A DNA stretch of 64,000 nucleotides from Pisaster brevispinus (taxonomy: Eukaryota > Echinodermata > Asteroidea > Forcipulatida > Asteriidae). Below the pieces are notes generated by a model. It ran no database searches. It was not told the DNA's origin and was given only the letters and a program-made list of their open reading frames with translations. A program made the translations under genes and the position numbers. This document shows, one piece after another, positions 1 to 12,200 of the stretch (positions are counted from its first letter, which is position 1; each line of letters opens with the position of its first letter). The stretch spans positions 3,936,501 through 4,000,500 of the forward strand of contig JAMKCF010000016.1 of assembly GCA_023634235.1 (NCBI GenBank). The letters run 5' to 3'.

Positions 1-424
1 GTAGTGGTGGGGGTGGCATGGGTAACAAGTGTGTAAAGCGCTCGCCTCTCACTACTGTGGTCCAGGTTCGATTCCCGGCTAAGCCATAATGTGAGTAGAG
101 CGTTGGTTCTCTCCTATGCCACGAGGGTTTTCCCCCGTGCCCTCTTTCTTTGCTCTCTCCAAAAAATCAGCACTTTCGATCTTTTGCTCCGTGGCCATAA
201 TGAGGCTGGCTGCCTAAAAAGACACCCTGCTTGCCTGGGGTTTGAACTTGTTGTAGCCACATCCTTCGCAATTCAGCTTCTCAGTTGCTAGTAAGGAAGA
301 TTAGTCTCCAAAATTATTACTAAACTACGATTATACACTCTAATTACTAATTTTAAATTCAACAATTTAAAGGGTGCATTGGGTGACAGCTTTTGTAAAG
401 TTAAATTCAGCAGAGTTACAACAT

Positions 425-492
425 AGGGCTAGATAGCTCATTATTTCGGTACGTTAATCCGGAGACCATTGGTTCAAGTCCCGCTCCAGTCA
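425..492 (+). repeat. tRNA-derived SINE head
   Basis: An A-box-like TAGCTCA is followed at tRNA spacing by a B-box-like GGTTCAAGTCC. The same head recurs at 4.9, 8.1, 12.4, 15.3, 23.2, 30.6, 34.3 and 63.7 kb, so this is a dispersed repeat and not a tRNA gene. Confidence 0.7.
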
Positions 493-1989
493 ATTTGTCT
501 TTGTTTAAACCCATTATTAAAAATTTACCCACTCAGTTTCCCTTGTGGTTTTTTACTTGATCATTATGGTGTGTTCGATGTAACTTTGACGATGCAATTT
601 TATATGTTCCTATTAGTAAATCTAGAGTGGTCACTGACTGCACCCTTGTGTGAAGTCACTACGATAGTTTTAAGAGTGTAATAGCTTATTGTTATATAAT
701 AAAAGTATATAATGTCTTCATCTGTGAATAACGTGAATAAATCACAGGCAAAGTATTCCTTTGAAACCGTTCGATTGTTTAAAGCCTAGACAAATGTAGA
801 GATATACGATAAAACCAACCTGTAAAATTGTCAATAAAAAATGTGTGAGAGTGTTGTTTTTGAGACATTGCCAAAAATCTGGAACGGTAGGCCTATGTCC
901 ACACAGGAAAAAATAGTAAGTTCGTAATTGAAATACTCCATCTCAAAAGAGTGTCTCAGATATAAAATATTTTTGTATCCTTTTCTCTAATACCACATTC
1001 CTTGTAGAAGGGAATTGATTCTCAAAATTGTATACACTATCAACAGCTGCAGTGTGTGCTTCTTACCATAAGTTTTCTTTTATGGTAAAGCATTATTTGG
1101 AGTAATTACCCAAGGTATTGCCCACGATTCCATTTAGCTTTAGCTTCAACGCATTGCTCTCTTTTTGGAAAAATAAATAAATATAAATAAGGTATGGGCT
1201 TTAACCTCTTACTTCCCCCGCATTAATTTTTACAGCCCATTTTATAAATTACCTTTCATATATAGAAATACAACAGAAATACATAAAGAAAATGTAGAAA
1301 AGACAGTGCATGTTATTTTGAGACTAGCTCTATCAATTTGTTCTCATTTTAGCTTGTTTACTGTTTACGAATTTTTACAAATTATACATTTGCTGCACCA
1401 TTTTGGTAAAACCTGCTCCAAAAAGTAGGGAAGGAGGGGGAATAATCTGCTCAACACTGGAATTTACGCCCTAAACGGCTAAGCATGGACGATGTACCTT
1501 TAAAGTTGAATTGCTGGTATTATCTACGAAGATTTGCAGGAAGCACAGACATCGTTTTAGACAATATTGCCAGGTTTTCATTGCCAAAACCATTTCAAGA
1601 AGCAGGCGTAGCTTGCTTCGTACTTGATACTTATGCCTCCTTTGAAGTGTTTTTTTTTCATTATCCCTTTGTTCCATTTCACAGTAGAATACCTTTTAAC
1701 GGTTTGAAACGGGAAAGGTTTTTGTGGAGATGTTCTTTGTTCCTTCTATGTGACCAAATTCATGACAAAAGGAGGATTTTTTGCTCTGTCTTTACTTTGA
1801 TTATTTTTATTTTTGAACGACGAGAAACAAATCTTCACCGAGTCGTGCTCTTCTTTTGTTCTTTTTTCGTATTTTATTTAATAATAAAGCAGTTAATCCC
1901 TACGCCTTCCCGCCAAACCCTCTGCCGTTTCGCCAGAGCTAAAAAAGACCCAGTCTGCTGACAGACCTTGCTCTAATTAAGTCTGTGGT

Positions 1990-2145
1990 CGTGATTCTCA
2001 GAGCCTACCAATAAAACACGAATATTGACTGCATTGAGTGTTATGGTTAAAAACTACGACTAGCGGGAGACCCTCGGCATGTTTTATTTTCTCGAGGCTA
2101 AGCTGAGGAAAAATGTACCGCTCCGGGGATCGCGTCAAGGAGACC
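1990..2145. mobile_element. Fragment of a non-autonomous terminal-repeat element
   Basis: It contains AATATTGACTGCATT, a GTTATGGTTAAAA block and a CTCCGGGGATC block. The same blocks, in either orientation, occur at about 50.66-50.72, 53.06-53.11 and 53.30-53.45 kb. It looks like one arm of a short DNA transposon family; no protein is encoded. Confidence 0.5.
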
Positions 2146-2369
2146 ATTCTAATCACTAGTTTTTATTCCGTTTGGGGCATTCGAAGTGATTTAATGTTCC
2201 TACAAAATCCTTGACATTTGCTATGTTTCTTAAGGTTATTATAACGTTATAAAAACTACCACAAAGGGAGAGACCCTTCAGTAGCCGCCATCTTTGATGA
2301 CAAACAATGGAAACGTGCACGCGTGTACACGCTGCACACAATTCTCAGCCAATGATAGCTGTTCACCCG

Positions 2370-2880
2370 TGCGCAATGGGAGACTTTGAAACGCTAGGTG
2401 GCATCAGACTTACACCCGGTTCAGACAGGCGCTCCAGAGTTGCGCCGAACAAAATTATTGAAATAAGTATGTGAAAAGTTTGACGTCTGAAACATTTAGG
2501 AGCGACCGGACGTGCTGGCAACCGAAAGTTCGAGAGTTGCAGTCATTTGAAACGACTCTTGAGCGTCTTGGTCTGAGAGGTTGATCTTGTCATCGGCAAA
2601 ACGTAATGTACATGATAAGTTAAGTTCGCCTGTCTGAAACCAAACTTTATTTGGGTCGACCTTGAATCGCTCTTAATCTATTTGGTTCGGCGCGACTCTG
2701 GAGCGCCTATCTGAACCGGGTGTTACCTGGTAAACTGGTAAGTCTGCTGCCACCACGCTCAGAACTACGTAAAGACTATAGTCTATAGTGTTCTGAGCGT
2801 AAAGTTCTGAGCATGCGCAATTTTCTGAGAACAATAGATTTACCTGGTAAGTCTTTTGCCACCCTAGTGTCACCAAGGGC
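2370..2880. mobile_element. MITE interrupted by a second MITE (nested)
   Basis: The outer element begins with GGGAGACTTTGAAACGCTAG and ends in the reversed form. Its uninterrupted relative is at about 14,597-14,741. Inside it, at about 2415-2724, sits a second element with inverted ends CACCCGGTTCAGACAGGCGC and GCGCCTATCTGAACCGGGTG, directly flanked on both sides by TTA. A 3-bp TTA target duplication is typical of PIF/Harbinger elements; that assignment is inferred from the ends alone. Confidence 0.65.
2415..2724. mobile_element. Inner Harbinger-like MITE with TTA target duplication
   Basis: Terminal inverted repeats of about 38 bp with only a few mismatches extend past CCAGAGTYGCGCCGAA on each side. 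TTA stands immediately outside both ends. There is no coding capacity. Confidence 0.6.
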
Positions 2881-3123
2881 TTCCATTCATCAGCGATGGC
2901 GGCAAATATACTCTTTACATTGGCCGCCATCGTCGATGAAACGTGCACGCCTGAAAGGCTGTTATTGGCCATTGTTTGTCGTCAGATGGCGGTCAATGAC
3001 GTCATGAGCGAGTCATTTGTGCAAGGAGTCTATTGGTTGTATGGTCATTTTAAATTAACTTATTTCTCTAAAAACCAACTGATGTATCCCTAAATGATTG
3101 CTTTCTAATGTGTTTATCAACAG

Positions 3124-3264
3124 TCTGACAACCCACAGGGGGCGCTACGTATTCTGTACAACCTTGCGTATTCTGGTCCACCGGTCGTTGCTGCATTTGG
3201 ACCAAGTTTACCCTCAGAGGCAGCCATAGTCAATCAAGTAGCTGCAAGGTTTAATATCGTCCAG
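3124..3264 (+). CDS. GABA-B-like receptor, visible exon 1 (ligand-binding lobe)
   Basis: Acceptor TTTATCAACAG, donor CAG/GTTGGT, phase 0 at both ends, 47 codons. It encodes VVAAFGPSLPSEAA, typical of the first lobe of the amino-terminal domain. Confidence 0.88.
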
Positions 3265-6200
3265 GTTGGTGGCACTTTTTCATATTCATCAAAGTCCTAA
3301 ATCTGATGCAAATTGTGTACCCACACACAGCAGACCTACGTTGATATATTAAAACGTTATTACGTTATTCAGACGATGACGATGGAAACATTGCATAGAC
3401 GTCAAACTGACGTTGAACCAACGACATTTCTGCACCCGACGTTGGCGTCATGAGAATGTCAACACCAACGTCTAGCCGACGTGGGATACTTACTGTAAAT
3501 TAAAATGATACATCCACTCAATGAAGCCCGTGGAACCTTTTTTCAAAATGTTTTTGCAGACTAGATCTCCACTACGGTCGCTTTAAAGGGACATAAAACA
3601 ATTTATTATAGTTACGTTAGATATTCACGATTTGTGTCCCATGCAAATCGCAAATATTCAGGTAAATATTTACCACACGACCGATGAACAATGTCTGAAG
3701 AGTTATGTGCAACTTGGGGGACAAATAGTGAACTTTTACTTAAACATTTTTTTATTTGTAAAAACGTACGTAAATATTCGCGAAACGGTCAAAACTGTGA
3801 ATATTCACGACGATATTGAGGTGAATAACGATTTGCGGGCACAACGCGTAATAGCTACGTAAATATTTACGTAAATATGTATGTTCGATGTCCTTTCAAA
3901 GCCACCACAGATCCCTAATAAGTTTCTAGCACTGTATTTGCAGACCTTACCTGTGAAGGGGGATACAATGTTTAGTTTAGATGTCAAAGGAAAACCCCGG
4001 TGGAGTAAGCTCATACTGTCATCTAAAGACCGTACTCAACATGAAGTAAGCAATTGGTTTGGTCCTAGGTGGGATTCGTATCGGTTAAACAAAGGAGATG
4101 ACAGGCCCAGATATACTTGCCAATCCGGTACCATCAAGATCTGACCAGTCGTTCGACCGAGTCATAACGTTGCCCATTGAAGGCAATCAGAATAGACTTA
4201 TCGAAACGTCGAACAAATACCTGTTCTTTTCAGAACCTCAAACATTTGATAAAAGACTGTGTAATATCAGTTGCAATTTGCCACTTTTTTTGACAATCAT
4301 AACCTTTTACACACCGTATAATCACGTGTATTTAATTCTCAGTGTATCGCGTTAGAGCTTGATAGTTTTCATGTAGGTACATGTAAACTATATATAGAGT
4401 GGGATTTTTCTGTAAAGCTAATTTGGCTTCAGAATTCTTTTGTTAACTTTTTATAATTGACAACTGAAATGCAGGTTGGTCTGGCAACTGGATCCACGCT
4501 TCCGGACAGGTCAGTCTATCCGTACACTGTGAGAGTGTTTCACGTCGCCCGAGAAGTCCACAACGCCAGGGCCGCGTACTTTAAAAAGATGGGTTGGAAA
4601 CGAATCGCGTTTATCTACGAAGACAGTTTGTCGTTTCGAGAGGTAAGTTTGTGGTTATTGGTGGACCGCCGCCGTGTTATAGTTTGCAAAGTAAACTAGG
4701 GATGCGTGAAATATTATGTTCGACTTTTAAAACATCTTTTCAACCATGTGTCACCTTTATTGATCAAGATAATCTTTGAAGATTAGTGTGTACGCACGTC
4801 CTCAATGGATTTGTGTCTCTCGATATTTTTGCTTTCAAAAAGAATGGCTATCAAGTAATAAACCACAAGGGAAACTGACGGGGTAAGTTTGTATTAATTT
4901 CGGGTTGAGCAAAGACAACTTTACCAGAGCTGGGTTTGAACCAACGACCTCTGGATTATCGTGCTGCTGTCAGGGGGAAATCTGTCTCCATTCTGTCCCC
5001 TGCATGGGAAACTACATCAGCTGGAGCAGGTTCATTCAAAAGAGGGCGCTATCAGATGATACTGGCGCTCAACCAAAACTGAGCTATAGGCCCATGTTGG
5101 CCGTCAACAATTTAGCATAATATAAGCTTAGCTTTAACGGTACCACTTGGCACTGGTTGAGAAATGTAAATCCTGTTACAAACATCCCGTTTTTTCATTT
5201 TTGATTTGAATTATTATCCTCGGGTGTTTTAAGGAAATTAATCAATAGTAAAACACAACAAATTTGAAATTATTCTCTCTGATCCCTGATTTCACCCTTA
5301 TATTATTAATCATCGCAGTACATGACGACATTACAAAGTGTACTTGAAGCTAATGATATCCAGGTTCTGTTGTCAGAGGGCGTTCAGAACGTCAGCAAGT
5401 TTGATATTCACCTTCAAAACCTCAGGGTAAGCGGAAACTTATCATACTCCAGGTCAATTAGTTTTCAGTTGGGTGTCAAGTCGAGACAAGTTGTAATTGA
5501 GTACTTCGGCCATTGAGTAAGTCCGTGTTCGAGTATCGACTATTCTGATAGATGAGTTCCGAGATGAGTACCAAGCAAAATGGATTATGAATACATTTAT
5601 TAGTTTTTGAATAATTTCTAGACGAAAATTGTGGGCCGTGATGATTAATTATCTTTTAAACATAATTCACACAACTTGAACACTTAAACTACACTTTCAC
5701 ATTGCTTTATTTCTATATCCCATGCATTAACGCACATTTAGGAAAGCGGAAAGGGGTATAGACATTTTGACTATGAGTACAGTGGCGTAGCTAAGTGGGG
5801 GAGGGGCACGCCCCCAATTGATGTCAGTGCCCCCCGGGTGCCCCCCCCCCATTTGAAACCCGCCATTACGTAGCTCAAGATCAAGATTTTGTAAAAGTGC
5901 AAATGGAATCTAAAATTGGTTTGCCAGCAGTGCATGCCCCCCCCCCCCGATAAAATGGTACCACCTAAAAAATTACCTTTGGCGCTGTATGAGTTTTTCA
6001 AAGACCATGGGTAATTCAAATCAGAGTCTGTATAGATGACTTCGAGTACAGATTTTGTTCAAGTCGAATACCAAATATGGACTTCGAGTACGAGTATTTT
6101 GTTGGTCAAGTACGAATTATAGTACCGTCAAAACGGAAATCGAATGGTACCCGAATGCGAGTACAGAGTGTAATTTAAAAAAGCAGAAAGTCTATGTTGA

Positions 6201-9200
6201 TAAAGAGTAGGCTATGATTTCCCTTTTTGTCTCATTTCAGCGTCAAGACGCAAGAATCATATTCGTGGGATTCTACAAGTTTGTATCATTGAAGCTCTTT
6301 TGCGAGGTAAGGATGTAAGTTCGTAGAACCTCTCTCGTAGTTGACCTGACCCATTTCCGGGTCAAGCAAGGGAAAAATGGGAATTTTACTAGGATTCTGC
6401 GTCATTTCAATTCAATTCTGCGCCATTTCAATCCAATTCTGCGTCATTTCAATTCAATTTTGGGTCATTTCAATTCAATTCTGGGTCATTTCAATTCAAT
6501 TCTGGGTCATTTCAATTCAATTCTGCGTCATTTCAATTCAATTCTGGGTCATTTCAATTCAATTCTGGGTCATTTCAATTCAATTCTGGGTCATTTCAAT
6601 TCAATTCTGGTCATTTCAATTCAATTCTGCGCCATTTCAATTCAATTCTGGGCCATTTCAATTCAATTCTGGGTCATTTCAATTCAATTCTGCGTCATTT
6701 CAATTCAATTCTGGGTCATTTCAATTCAATTCTGGGTCATTTCAATTCAATTCTGGGTCATTTCAATTCAATTCTGGTCATTTCAATTCAATTCTGCGCC
6801 ATTTCAATTCAATTCTGGGCCATTTCAATTCAATTCTGCGTCATTTCAATTCAATTCTGCGTCATTTCAATTAAATTCTGGGTCATTTTGACACAGACTT
6901 CGGGTCATGCTGACTCAGAAATGAGTCAGGTCCCCCTTTCGGGACCTGGATCCGGGTGTTTCTGACCTGGCAGATTTTAGAGTGGTTCCGGAGGATGAGT
7001 GCTCGCCTCAGCACTGCCTATTGACAGCTAACCACTCCCAATTAGTAATGGAACCTGATTGCAAATATCTTTAATAGAAACCGGTACATAGGCGTGGGTC
7101 GTCCTGTTGCTCTCTTATGTTTCTCCTCCAGCTATTAGCCCACCACAGAGCAGAGCCCAATTTCAGGGTCCCTTGGGATCCTCCCACCATTCATTCTTTG
7201 CAAACGACCCAAACAGAGGAGTTTGGGTTCGAGTCCCGGTCGTGACACTTGTGTCCTTTAAGAAGCAAGACACTGAACCATTGTTGCTTTGTCCTACGGA
7301 CGTAAAGCCGTAGGTCCCGTGTGTTGTGTAATGCGCGTAAAAGAACCCAGTGCACTTATCGTAAAGAGAAGGGATTCAACCCGTGTTCCATGTTTGGTTG
7401 GCTGCATATTGCGCCACAGCACCTTGTCAACCTATTACATGGTTGTAAGGAAATATGCGTCATATTTCAACTGTAGCTCCACATACCTTGTAGGAAAATA
7501 CTGACAGCGCATACGGACCTCATGGTAAGATGTGCTATATAAGAATGGTTTATTATTATTATATTAAATTTTATGCAAATAAAAGTAAAATATATAAAGA
7601 AGGTAGCAACCATGCATACTACCTTTGTTTTTGCAACAGGTGTATCAGTCAGGAATGTACGGCCCGAAGTATGTGTGGATTGCACCATTTTGGACGAGCA
7701 ACGTTTGGTGGGTAACTGCTAATCCGTCACTCGTCGAACCCTGCACACAGGAACAAATCAATGTCGTAGTCAACTCGACTCTTCATTTTGACGGGAACCA
7801 ACGACGGGAAGAAGTACTAAACCTAGACTTCAATGGAGTGGTAAGATCTTGCTACTGATGCTTTTATTAGAGATTTTATTAGACAGAACGGCAACCAGTC
7901 ATCTCACCCTTAGCAAAGTATCCCCGTTATACGTTGTCACTTCAGCAAAGTCGTCCCCTAACGAAGTCGCGCCCACAAACGTTATCTAATTCCCGAATTT
8001 TGTTCCCCATTTTAAATCTGCAAAATGCTACTCAAGGTGTTGTGGTGGCGACTTTGATAAAGGACGATATTTTAGAAGGGGCGGCTTTGCTTGGGATGAC
8101 TTATCAAATTTACTTTTGAATTTGGGTTGAACAAAGAAAGTTGACAAGAGCGGGACTTGAACCTGCGACCTTTCTGTTCCCCCGGATATTCTGTCCCCCA
8201 TACGGCGAACTATTTCTCATAGCGGCCTCTTTTGAAACAACCTCCTTCAGCCAATTATTCCCATGGGGGCTGAATTCCAGGGGGAAGATTTCCTTATGGC
8301 ACCGGTGCTCTACCAAAGCTGAGCTACCTAGCCCTAATAATGGTGGTCTCCCTATTAGTCAATATTTTTGTTCAGGGGTGCCTGTCAGAAGCCATACAAC
8401 TATTAGGTGCCGTTTAGCCAGGGATCACAGCCAAGTTTTACGTTACAACATTGGAAGCAGACTTTTGTCAATTTTTGTGTGCGATTTTGTTCCGTTTTTG
8501 TAATTTTGTCTCAATATTGTTTGAATGTTTTAGTGCACACCGGGAAAACAAGTTTTACTTGTCAACTGTGATGAAATAAATAAAATTGATTTGAATTGAA
8601 TTGAATTCGTTTGTTATGGCTATGACCGCCCTTTACGATAATATATTTATTCCAATTCTTTCAAATTGTTGTTTAACTTTTTTGTATTTGCAATAATGCA
8701 AGAGTTATAAAGATAGGTTAAAGTAACTATAGATGATGGGCTACTTGTTTGGATCAAAAGTATTGCTTTGCTCCCAAGTCTTTCGGAAGAAGAACAAACT
8801 GTTACAAACAGACGAGCTTTCAACAAAAGGCAACCATATGGCATCTACAATATAAATAATCTTCTGCACTTGATATCAGTCAAATGAAGCACACATCAAT
8901 CATACAAATCATAATAGCGCAGCACAGTAACTTATGATTTATGCTTTGCTTAATTACTGTAGAAGCCGTTACCCGAGCACTATGACTTTTATAACAGCGA
9001 GCAACCTGACAGTGATACCCTACCCTACACGTATGACGGAATCATTGCCGTGGCGTTGGCCCTCAATGCTTCCATAGCCGACCTGCAGCGTCTTGATCCT
9101 CCTCGACGACTCGAAGATTTCAGCTACTCTGATGAGGAGATGGCCAGAGTCATTCTGAAGAACGCTGACAACCTCGACTTCAATGGATTACTGGTAAACA

Positions 9201-12200
9201 ACAACAATAATGACGACGCCGCCGCTGCTGCCGCTTCCGCAGCCGCCGCCGCCGACGACGACGCCGACGAAAACGACGACAAAAACATTTTGATTCTGCT
9301 TTTGTATTAATAAACGTGATCTTTTATACGGAGCCCCTAAAGGGACATTATCATTAAACAATATATAAAAGTTAAGGAACACAGTCAAACTAATTAGCTT
9401 TGCATTTCGTGCGCTCGAACTCGTTCTGTGCTCACGAAATGATTTCGTGCACTCGAAATAAGTAACTTTGAAGTATGTTTTGTAGGCACGAAAAAGTTAC
9501 TTCATGCCCTCCCTCAAAATTATTTTGCAATAAAGAGCTCAATTTATTTCTATGTTCATTATTTTTTCTCCACTGGGAACTAAACATCTTCCATTTTTCC
9601 AGGGTCGTTTTTTGATTGAAAATGGATCAAGACAGACTGAATCAGTCTACATAGAGCAGGCGAGAGGTAATGTTAAATATGTGCATAATAAATTCGTACT
9701 ATTTAGTTTGTGAGATTGCATGTTTTCCTGTAAGTTTCAGCAATTACTCTTTTCAATTTCATTAAAACTCATTCAAATTCACGCACTTTTTCCTTAAGTC
9801 GATCAAACTAAGGTTTCGTTGTTGCTACCTTTGCATCCAGATCGTTTTTCTTGAACACATGGTTTTGTTTTTGTCACTTTTGCTCGATTTAGTAATTACG
9901 TAAATCCTTATTATTTTATAAAATGCCACATTTTTCTACAATTACAGGAACAAGTCTGGAGACAACGTCGATTTACCAGGTGAAGACGAAACAAATTGAT
10001 ACCGTCTCAGAGCCTTTGTGGCAGGGTAAGACTTGAGAAAAACATCAGACCACTTGGTCAAGGAAATTAAAGGCCACCAATTCGTGCGTGACGTATGACT
10101 TTTCATCATACGGCCTTTCAATATGTCCAATCCTATTCTGATTTTCAAACTTATGCCCACCGTTTAGCTCGTTTTGTGTTCAACATGTCCGACAACATAT
10201 TTGGTTCGACAACATGTCCGACAAAAGATGTCAGATTCATTATGTCCAGCAAAACAATATGTCAAACCCACCGTGTCCAACAAACCAGTAAAGTCCCAAC
10301 ATTATGTCCGACCCGTTGGGCCAACCCATAGACATTAGGCGCATGACGTCATTTGAGTACGGCGCTCTCGGCTGGAGGTCAAATGAACGTTGCTAACTGG
10401 CCCATCCTGTGCACTGCAAGTACAAAGATGTGCGTTTCCATTGTTGCATCATCGGTTTACCTCTAAGATGGCGGCTTGATGACGTCAATGCACAAGGTCT
10501 AATGTTTCCATTTTAACAATTACGTCCGTGCATATGACGCCACAAGCCCAAAACAGCCCCCTCTTTGTTGTTTGTACTGTTAAACACTATAAAATAAAGG
10601 GTAATTTCAATGATACTAGTTTTAACTCTTGAAGTGCAAACTTTTAATAAATAGTATCATCCCGTTGGTTATGATTCCTTCCGGGAATGAGGGTGGAAGG
10701 GGGGAGGGGAGTGTTAAAGCTGTGCTTTAATTTCACAAAATGACACGTTGACCCATCTCATATCTAATCTTTAAAATATATACCGTCACAAGAACTGTCA
10801 TGTTGAGAGGAAATTGTATCCCAAACTGTTATGGTGTAGTTCATTACTCAGTTGGTGCTCGATATACCCAACTCATATTGTGTCTTTCTTGTAAAAATTT
10901 GAGGAATTTATTATTTTTTTCCTATTTTTTTGAAGCGGGGGAGGGACGGTGCACTTCTATACAAAATGGGGAAAGATTGTGATTTATATATGGGATCATT
11001 TGGAGGGCGGTTGGGGGTTCCTTTTGCCAAATAGGTGGCGCGGTATATATCACTACCGATCTTTCATCTTTACCTTCAAACGTAAACATCCACTTATCCA
11101 GGAGATCACGTCCCAGTGGACGGTATTACAAGACGGACAGTGAACCAGAAGATATCTTCAACAGCTCGTATCACGCTCTTCGCTCTTGCCTCGCTTGGCT
11201 CCGTCATGGGTTTGACGTTCCTCTTCATCAACATCAAGTACAAACACAGAAGGTATGCAATAAATGCGTTCATTACAAACTTGGCTCAGATTCGGTCCCA
11301 AATGTTTCGCTCGTACTACGCACCAATGTTAAAGTTAAACGGTCTTGAGATTGGTCCTTGCCATCGGCTTGCTTTCATCGATCGATCGCTGAAAAACGCT
11401 ACGCGATTGATGCAAAAAACAAGTTAATCGATGCAAAAGAGCGATCGATTGATGCAAAAGACTGATCGATGTGTTGCTTGAAATGTACGTCTCTTTGGCG
11501 TTCCATAGGACCTTCACAGGTTTGTGTATAATGGAGAACATTGGTCCGCTGCCGATAACATAGTGGCATATTAAAAAACGTTCAGTTCGGTTCGACTATT
11601 TTTTATTTAACAAAATCTAGGACCAACAAGAAGTTCTTGACTAAACGTGTGTCAAACAATAACTTGTTTATATCAAAATAAACTAAACATTAAATAATTA
11701 GTGTTTATATTAGTTCCCCTGAACGATAGCATATTTTATACATTTTTTTCAATGTTCAGCGCCATTCTTGATTGGACAACTCATGTTAAATCAAGTTATC
11801 ATTCGACATAATTGGGTCAGACATCGCTTAGTCTGATACAAAGGTTCGACAAAATGATCCGAGTCGTCTACCGGACATTATATTCTGCAACAAAGGTTAA
11901 AATCAAATTATAGCATGAGGAGTTTTACTGCTTTCGTTTGAAAATTTAGAGCCATCAAGATGTCGAGTCCTCCCATGAGTAACCTGACTGTAGTCGGTTG
12001 TCTGCTTCTCTACGCCTCAGTCTTTGTCTCGGGATGGGACAAGACTAACCTCTCTGACACGGCCATCGTCATCAAGTGTCATGTAAGTTTAGCTTCTATT
12101 TGCGCATGACACCCAAAGCTATCGCCTCTGTGAGTGTTCGGTTTGGTGGCTATGGCTACGGCTAGGCTTAATCGACATGCCATCATGCTTGGAGATATAG

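Larger units (their letters stand above)
1..3123. other. Repeat-rich stretch upstream of the first visible receptor exon
   Basis: No convincing coding exon is visible. The receptor further right lacks its N-terminus, so this is probably one of its introns or lies between unseen upstream exons. It holds tRNA-like SINE pieces (a B-box-like GGTTCGATTCC near 66, and a head at 425-492), a terminal-repeat element fragment at about 1990-2145, and nested MITEs at about 2370-2880. The open frame at 1485-1961 shows no recognisable domain or splice context. Confidence 0.6.

Noticed and set aside
1485..1961. 158-codon open frame upstream of the receptor
   Set aside because: No domain or plausible splice junctions, and composition is intron-like; it is not the missing N-terminus.
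6377..6891. Two overlapping frames repeating VISIQFW and GHFNSIL
   Set aside because: Product of a 21-bp minisatellite in a receptor intron; no splice sites around it.
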